DNA from: SFHK01 sp963618055
Lineage (GTDB): Bacteria > Bacillota > Clostridia > Christensenellales > Aristaeellaceae
Length of the DNA: 10,266 bases
Direction: 5' to 3'
Assembly (NCBI GenBank): GCA_963618055.1
Contig: CAVERI010000092.1
Coordinates: forward strand, 1 to 10,266
Shown in pieces: positions 6,068 to 10,266 of this stretch. Under the pieces are notes generated by a model. The model had not been told where the DNA came from, made no database searches, and saw nothing but the letters and a program-made list of their open reading frames with translations. A program made the translations under genes and the position numbers. Each line of letters opens with the position of its first letter. Positions within the stretch are counted from its first letter, which is position 1.

Positions 6068-6877
6068 TTATGAAAGCCCGTCCTCCGGCTTCACCTCGCG
6101 GCACACAATCACCAGCCGCCCGCGCTCGATGCCGGAATGACAGGTGACGAGGGTAAGCAGCCGGTCGCCATACGCCACCTGCACAGACAGCTCCAGTATG
6201 GAGCGCTCCTTCACCTCTCGAACATAGCGATTGAAGTCGTTTTCGTCGGCAAAATCAATTTGGTCATAGGCATAAAAGCTCTCCTCCGCCGCGTCTACGC
6301 TCGTGTGAAACACGGCGAAGGGCACATAATCCACGGTTTCATAGCGCTCCGCCAGCTGAAAAATGGGATATTGCCTGATGTGCTCCATTTTCTCGAAGCG
6401 CTTCAGTGTGCCGAAGCGGGAGCCGTCGCGCATGTTATGACCATACAAAATCAGGTTCGCGCTGCGCGGCCACAGGGAATTGCGGCAGTCCATATAAATC
6501 ATGCCGGCCGCGTCTTCCGACCGGTCGAACCGATGCGTCATATAGTAGCGATTGTCGGTCGTCTGACACACATACAGCGTCCGATCCTCGTCAAAGTGCA
6601 AAAGCCCCACCGCATCCTCGTTCTGCCGCATCAGCTCGCGGATTTCCGCCTGAATTTCGGGCGGCTCCGCGTCGTCCGCCTTTTCTTCGGGAGTCACGGC
6701 AGCCGCAGCCGCAAGCGACCTGTGCGCCTCCGCGGCCGCGCGCTCCTCCTCCCGAATCCGTCGGGCGGCCAGCATCCGGCCGGCAATCATCGCCGCCAAA
6801 ACAACAAAAACGAGAATCAGCGCACCCTCCGCAAGGGCGAAAAACCTTCGCTTTCCACGCCCCGCGCGCCTTCGCAT
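6068..6877 (-). CDS. srtB: Class B sortase
   Basis: A 269-residue membrane-bound cysteine transpeptidase that cleaves a sorting signal and joins the surface protein to peptidoglycan (or, in some members, builds pili). An Arg/Lys-rich start and one hydrophobic helix (about 18-37) give the usual type II anchor, followed by an Ala/Glu-rich linker to about residue 85. The catalytic triad is visible: His147 in LYGHNM, Cys246 in TLVTCH and Arg254 in GRLVIV. The segment YGHNMRDGSRFGTLKRF and the FYAY region (201-204) fit class B. The start is set at 6877, where GGGAG lies about seven bases upstream; an in-frame ATG at 6898 adds seven residues but has no Shine-Dalgarno. No substrate gene with a sorting signal is in the window. 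No clear -35/-10 pair is seen upstream, though an isolated TATATA is present near 6905-6910. Confidence 0.93.
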   Translation of the reverse strand: MRRRAGRGKRRFFALAEGALILVFVVLAAMIAGRMLAARRIREEERAAAEAHRSLAAAAAVTPEEKADDAEPPEIQAEIRELMRQNEDAVGLLHFDEDRTLYVCQTTDNRYYMTHRFDRSEDAAGMIYMDCRNSLWPRSANLILYGHNMRDGSRFGTLKRFEKMEHIRQYPIFQLAERYETVDYVPFAVFHTSVDAAEESFYAYDQIDFADENDFNRYVREVKERSILELSVQVAYGDRLLTLVTCHSGIERGRLVIVCREVKPEDGLS

Positions 6878-6955
6878 ACGCTCACTCCCGCATCGCATTC
6901 AATCGTATATAGAAACGCACGTGCGCCCCGTTTCTTACATCCATCTTCAAAACTT

Positions 6956-7000
6956 AACAAAGAAAAACGGCACATCCGAAGCCTTCCCCCGAACATGCCG
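6956..7000 (-). terminator. Intrinsic terminator of the glycosyltransferase-ABC exporter operon
   Basis: On the minus strand, bases 7000 to 6968 can fold into a 14-pair stem including several G-U pairs (CGGCATGTTCGGGG with the matching CTTCGGATGTGCCG) around a five-base GAAGG loop. TTTTTCTTTGTT follows immediately. It lies about 105 bases after the ABC exporter stop, which leaves a long 3' untranslated tail, and it separates that operon from the sortase. Confidence 0.8.
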
Positions 7001-7104
7001 CCCATTTCACTCCACCATAATCGCGATTGCGGAATAATCTCGCCGTCGCCAGCCGTTTTCTGTTTTTGAAGACTCCGAGAGCGCTCGCGGGAGGCGCCTC
7101 CGCG

Positions 7105-8889
7105 TTACGCGGTCTTCTCGTCCTGCCGCGAATAGAGCTTGTACAGGTCGTAATACACGCCCTTCTTCGCCATCAGCTCGCTGTGCGAGCCGCTTTCGAC
7201 GATGCCCTGCTCCGTAAGCACCAGAATGGTGTCGGCGTTGTGAATCGTCGTAAGCCTGTGCGCGATGGTGAACGTCGTGCGTCCCTTCATCAGGCGGTCG
7301 AGCGAATGCTGCACCAGAAGCTCGCTCTCGTTGTCCAGCGCGCTGGTCGCCTCGTCGAAGATGACGATGGGCGGGTTTTTGATGAACACGCGCGCAATGG
7401 ATATGCGCTGCTTCTGCCCGCCGGACAGCTTCACGCCGCGCTCGCCCACATAGGTATCGTAGCCCTCGGGCAGAGACAGGATGAACTCGTGCGCGCCGGC
7501 CAGCTTCGCCGCCTCGATGATTTCCTCGCGCGTCGCACCGGGCTTGCCGTATTCGATGTTGTCGTACACTGAGCCGGAGAACAGATACACGTCCTGCTGC
7601 ACCATGCCGATCTGGTTGCGCAGCGAATGCAGCTTGAGCTTGCGCACATCCACGCCGTCGATCTTCACGCTGCCGCCCGTCACCTCGTAAAAGCGCGGAA
7701 TCAGGTTGCACATCGTGGTCTTTCCGCCGCCGGACGGGCCGACCAGCGCCACCGATTCGCCGGGCTTCACCGTAAGGTTGATGTGCGCCAGCACGTTGTC
7801 CAGATTGTCCGCGTAGGTGAACGTCACATCGTCAAACGTCACCTCGCCCTTCACGTCCGTAAGCTCAACCGCGTCCGGCGCGTCCACGATGGTCACCGGC
7901 TCGTCCATAACCTCCACAAAGCGCTCAAGGCCAGTCATGCCGCGCTGGAAGGACTCGGAGAATTCCACAATTCGGCGAATGGAGGCCAGCAGCGTGGTGA
8001 CGTACAAAAGGAACGCCACAAGGTCGGACGCCGTGAGTCTCGTTGCGGGATTGTCGCTGATCAAAAACAGCGCGCCCACCATCACCACGGCGATATACAT
8101 GATGCCGTCAAAGAACCGCGTTACCGAATGGAAGCCCGCCATGTTGGTATACATGCGGTGTTTGATTTTGAGGAAGCTCTGGTTGCCGTTTGCGAACTTC
8201 CTTTCCTCCACGTTCTCGTTGGCGAACGACTTCACCACGCGGATGCCGCCCAGCGTGTCCTCCACCTGCGCGTTTAATTCGCCCAGCTGGTGACGGGAAT
8301 CCTTGAACGACTCGCGCATCTTCTGCGAGAAGTGGCGGGAGAAGAACACCATCAGCGGCAGCATCACGAACACAATCAGCGTAAGAAGCAGGTTCATCCG
8401 CGCCAGAATCACGAACGACACCGTGATCTTGATAATCGCGATAAAAATTTCCTCCGGAAAATGGTGCGCAAACTCCGTCACGTCGTTCAGGTCGGTCGTG
8501 ATGCGGCTCATCAGCTGGCCGATCTTGGTGTTGTCGTAGTAGGAGTTTTGCAGCATCTGCAAATGGGAGAACATATCCCGGCGCATGTCGGTTTCGATCT
8601 GCGCGCCCATGCTGTGTCCCACGGACTGCATGTAATAGTTGGCCGCCGTGTCGATTACGCGCAGAAGCACGTACACGCCGCACATCGTCAGAATCAGCTT
8701 CACCGTGAGCGTGGAAATGTCCGTCGTCGCGCGCTGGGTGATTTCGCGCACGATCATCGGCAGCACCAGCTCGCACAGCGTGGTCATCGACGCGCAGAAC
8801 AGGTCGAACAGCATAACCCCCATGTGCGGCTTAAAATACGGCGCGAACTTTCGCGCAAGATACAGGTTTCGGTTTTTCGAACGCTTCAT
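7105..8889 (-). CDS. ABC exporter half-transporter, permease fused to ATPase (MsbA/LmrA type)
   Basis: A 594-residue type IV exporter half that should work as a dimer in the cytoplasmic membrane. The N-terminal transmembrane domain has about six helices (near 24-46, 62-84, 146-164, 165-186, 260-278, 288-310). The C-terminal nucleotide-binding domain has Walker A GPSGGGKT (384-391, Lys390), a Q-loop at QQD (431-433), signature LSGGQ (488-492), Walker B IVIFDE (508-513) with catalytic Glu513, and the H-loop His544 in TIAHRL. All ATPase residues are intact, so an active pump is expected. The ATG at 8889 overlaps the TGA of the glycosyltransferase gene (ATGA), with GGGAGGA inside that gene's 3' end, so the two are translationally coupled. 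This suggests, without proof, that it exports a product of the glycosyltransferase or a lipid carrying it; multidrug export is the alternative. Confidence 0.95.
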   Translation of the reverse strand: MKRSKNRNLYLARKFAPYFKPHMGVMLFDLFCASMTTLCELVLPMIVREITQRATTDISTLTVKLILTMCGVYVLLRVIDTAANYYMQSVGHSMGAQIETDMRRDMFSHLQMLQNSYYDNTKIGQLMSRITTDLNDVTEFAHHFPEEIFIAIIKITVSFVILARMNLLLTLIVFVMLPLMVFFSRHFSQKMRESFKDSRHQLGELNAQVEDTLGGIRVVKSFANENVEERKFANGNQSFLKIKHRMYTNMAGFHSVTRFFDGIMYIAVVMVGALFLISDNPATRLTASDLVAFLLYVTTLLASIRRIVEFSESFQRGMTGLERFVEVMDEPVTIVDAPDAVELTDVKGEVTFDDVTFTYADNLDNVLAHINLTVKPGESVALVGPSGGGKTTMCNLIPRFYEVTGGSVKIDGVDVRKLKLHSLRNQIGMVQQDVYLFSGSVYDNIEYGKPGATREEIIEAAKLAGAHEFILSLPEGYDTYVGERGVKLSGGQKQRISIARVFIKNPPIVIFDEATSALDNESELLVQHSLDRLMKGRTTFTIAHRLTTIHNADTILVLTEQGIVESGSHSELMAKKGVYYDLYKLYSRQDEKTA

Positions 8890-10121
8890 ACGTTTCCTCC
8901 CATCTCCCGCTCCGCCTCGGGCGTTTGCGCCTTATGCTGAATGGCCTTCCACTTTGGCGGGCCGGACAGCATGCTCGCCCAGTTTGCCAGCATCCACAGC
9001 GCCATAAACAGCGGATACAGCACAATCGCCCACGCCATCGGCTTCAGCCGCTTTCGTTCCAGCAGGCAAACCAGAATCGCGAACGCCTGCATGGCGAAAA
9101 CCGAAATCAGGCTCGAGCCCGCCGCAAGCAGAAGCATCGGAAGCACGTATTCCGGCGTCTGCGCCATGTACACGATCATCGAAACGACGGACATCAGAAG
9201 CGGCAGAAGCCCCAGCACCATGAAATACACGCTGCCAAACACCAGCGCCATATCCACGCACGGGAACGAATGCTTTTTCAAAAGCGGTCTGAAATAATAC
9301 CTCTTGCACTGATACGCGCCGCTGAACCAGCGCATGCGCTGCACCAGCGCGTCGCGCAAACGCTCCGGCTGCTCGTCGTAGGTAATGGCGTCATCCATCC
9401 AGTACACGCGCTCGCCGCGAAGCGCGCACTGCGCCGTGTACTCCAAATCCTCCGTGAGCGAATGAATGTCATAGCCCGTCTCGCGCAGAAGCGAAGCCGA
9501 CACCATGAAGCCGGTTCCGTTCAGCGCCGCGGACGTGCCAAGCGCGCGCCGGGCGTGGTTGTACAGCCTGTCCATGAACCAATAGAAGATGCTGGACGCG
9601 CCCGAAACCCAGTTCGCGTGCGGGTTTTTGCTGTCGCGATAGCCCTGCGCAATGCGCGCGCCCGCGTTCAGCGCGTCGTTCACCGCCTGAAAGAAATTCG
9701 GGTCGGCGATATTGTCCGCGTCAAACACGCAGAAGGCGTCGAACGCGTCCTCCGCGAGCAGCTGACGGAACGCGCTTTCCAGCGCCTCGCCCTTCGAATG
9801 CACATCCCTGTCCACGTGCAGGATGCGCGCGCCCGCGCGCCGGGCCGCGCCCTCGGTATCGTCGGTACAGTTGTTCGGCACCACGATCACGGCGGACAGC
9901 TCCTTCGGATAGCGCTGGCTGGCAAGGCTGTGCACCAGCTGAGCGATTACGCCTTCCTCGTTGCGCGCCGCGACGAGCGCGGCAATGCGCTGGCGCGGCT
10001 GCGTCTTCGGAAACTGATTTTTTCTCTTTTTCAGACCAAAAACGGCGATCACCGCGTAAAACAGGCCGTATACGCCCAGCAAAAGCCCCATGATCGTTGA
10101 TAACGCATCCAGTACAGGCAC
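8886..10121 (-). CDS. Family 2 glycosyltransferase, processive membrane type
   Basis: A 411-residue inner-membrane glycosyltransferase resembling the cellulose/hyaluronan/poly-GlcNAc synthase group. One N-terminal helix (about 7-29) precedes a GT-A domain with VAARNEEGVI (50-59), the TDDTE nucleotide site (86-90), the metal-binding DAD in FDADN (134-136), NGTGF (201-205), the catalytic-base ED in SLTEDLEY (221-228) and QRMRW (261-265). About three C-terminal helices follow between 291 and 386. The ED and QxxRW pair is the mark of processive polysaccharide synthases, but the sugar made cannot be told. The start is GTG at 10121, supported by a near-perfect AAAGGGAGGTGAT seven bases upstream. 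It overlaps the ABC exporter by four bases and is the first gene of that operon. Confidence 0.93.
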   Translation of the reverse strand: MPVLDALSTIMGLLLGVYGLFYAVIAVFGLKKRKNQFPKTQPRQRIAALVAARNEEGVIAQLVHSLASQRYPKELSAVIVVPNNCTDDTEGAARRAGARILHVDRDVHSKGEALESAFRQLLAEDAFDAFCVFDADNIADPNFFQAVNDALNAGARIAQGYRDSKNPHANWVSGASSIFYWFMDRLYNHARRALGTSAALNGTGFMVSASLLRETGYDIHSLTEDLEYTAQCALRGERVYWMDDAITYDEQPERLRDALVQRMRWFSGAYQCKRYYFRPLLKKHSFPCVDMALVFGSVYFMVLGLLPLLMSVVSMIVYMAQTPEYVLPMLLLAAGSSLISVFAMQAFAILVCLLERKRLKPMAWAIVLYPLFMALWMLANWASMLSGPPKWKAIQHKAQTPEAEREMGGNV

Positions 10122-10138
10122 ACAATCACCTCCCTTTG

Positions 10139-10167
10139 ATTATACTCCCTCCGCGCGGAATCCGCAA
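10139..10167 (-). promoter_or_regulatory. Candidate promoter for the glycosyltransferase operon
   Basis: A perfect TATAAT (10144-10139) lies 17 bases after TTGCGG (10167-10162), which keeps only the TTG of the -35. The predicted start, near 10132, would fall within the Shine-Dalgarno itself, leaving a leader of only about ten bases, so the true promoter may lie further upstream. An 11-bp palindrome GCGGAATCCGC (10155-10165) overlaps the -35. Confidence 0.4.
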
Positions 10168-10218
10168 TGTCGCGCCTTCAAACTCAACCTGCGCTTAATG
10201 ATCGGGCGGGCGCGGGAC

Positions 10219-10247
10219 TTGAAATGCCCTTCAAAAACGACTATAAT
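10219..10247 (+). promoter_or_regulatory. Promoter for a divergent gene beyond the right edge
   Basis: TTGAAA (10219-10224) and a perfect TATAAT (10242-10247) are spaced by 17 bases, close to the ideal vegetative promoter. Transcription should start near 10254. A Shine-Dalgarno-like AAAGGAG follows at 10258-10264, so a plus-strand gene should begin within about ten bases after the window. A small inverted repeat, TTGAA (10219-10223) and TTCAA (10230-10234), covers the -35. Confidence 0.75.
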
Positions 10248-10266
10248 AGAAGAAAACAAAGGAGCC

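Noticed and set aside
6916..6925. Palindrome CGCACGTGCG upstream of the sortase
   Set aside because: Ten bases of GC-rich palindrome are expected by chance in this DNA, and no -10/-35 pair with correct spacing was found to give it context.
6817..7005. 62-codon minus-strand open frame between the sortase and the exporter
   Set aside because: It runs through the terminator at 6956-7000 and into the sortase start, and has no Shine-Dalgarno or recognisable domain.
8925..10100. 391-codon plus-strand open frame
   Set aside because: Antisense shadow of the glycosyltransferase, very Arg/His/Gln-rich.

Overview
The window is a GC-rich stretch of chromosomal-type DNA with tightly packed genes and strong, consensus-like Shine-Dalgarno sites. 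A class B sortase, an AAA-ATPase-like/PD-(D/E)XK protein of a type common in gut anaerobes, a maltose/galactoside-type acetyltransferase and an apparent peptidase T all fit a Firmicute. A high-GC member of the Clostridia (for example Christensenellales or Oscillospiraceae relatives) is my best guess, but this is inference from gene content and not a species call. I see no rRNA, tRNA, CRISPR array, IS element or phage gene.

Layout, left to right. (1) 1-1174, minus strand: a Gfo/Idh/MocA-type dehydrogenase followed, with a 4-base ATGA overlap, by the first 27 codons of a peptidase T-like M20 peptidase that runs off the left edge. A perfect 8-bp inverted repeat and a possible promoter lie just upstream of the dehydrogenase. 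(2) 1241-2917, minus: a stand-alone AAA-ATPase-like protein with a C-terminal PD-(D/E)XK nuclease domain, with its own extended -10 promoter. (3) 3013-4470, minus: a two-gene operon of a hexapeptide sugar O-acetyltransferase and an alkaline-phosphatase-superfamily phosphodiesterase. (4) 4471-4641: a divergent promoter region serving that operon and gene 5. (5) 4642-6003, plus: a TTG-started, membrane-anchored protein with a cytoplasmic zinc ribbon, two Ig-like domains and an OB-like end, closed by a bidirectional terminator shared with the convergent gene. (6) 6068-6877, minus: a class B sortase. (7) 7105-10121, minus: a family 2 processive-type glycosyltransferase and an MsbA/LmrA-like ABC exporter, coupled by an ATGA overlap and ended by a strong terminator at 6956-7000. 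(8) The right edge carries a near-consensus plus-strand promoter and Shine-Dalgarno for a gene that starts just outside.

Several of the genes (5, 6, 7) point to the cell envelope: surface protein anchoring, an extracytoplasmic beta-domain protein, polysaccharide or glycolipid synthesis and export. The others are metabolic (dehydrogenase, peptidase, acetyltransferase, phosphodiesterase). I found no clear evidence of a wholly new multi-gene system. The least familiar items are the zinc-ribbon/Ig-like/OB protein and the glycosyltransferase-exporter pair. Promoter, operator and terminator calls were made by eye and are not experimentally supported.
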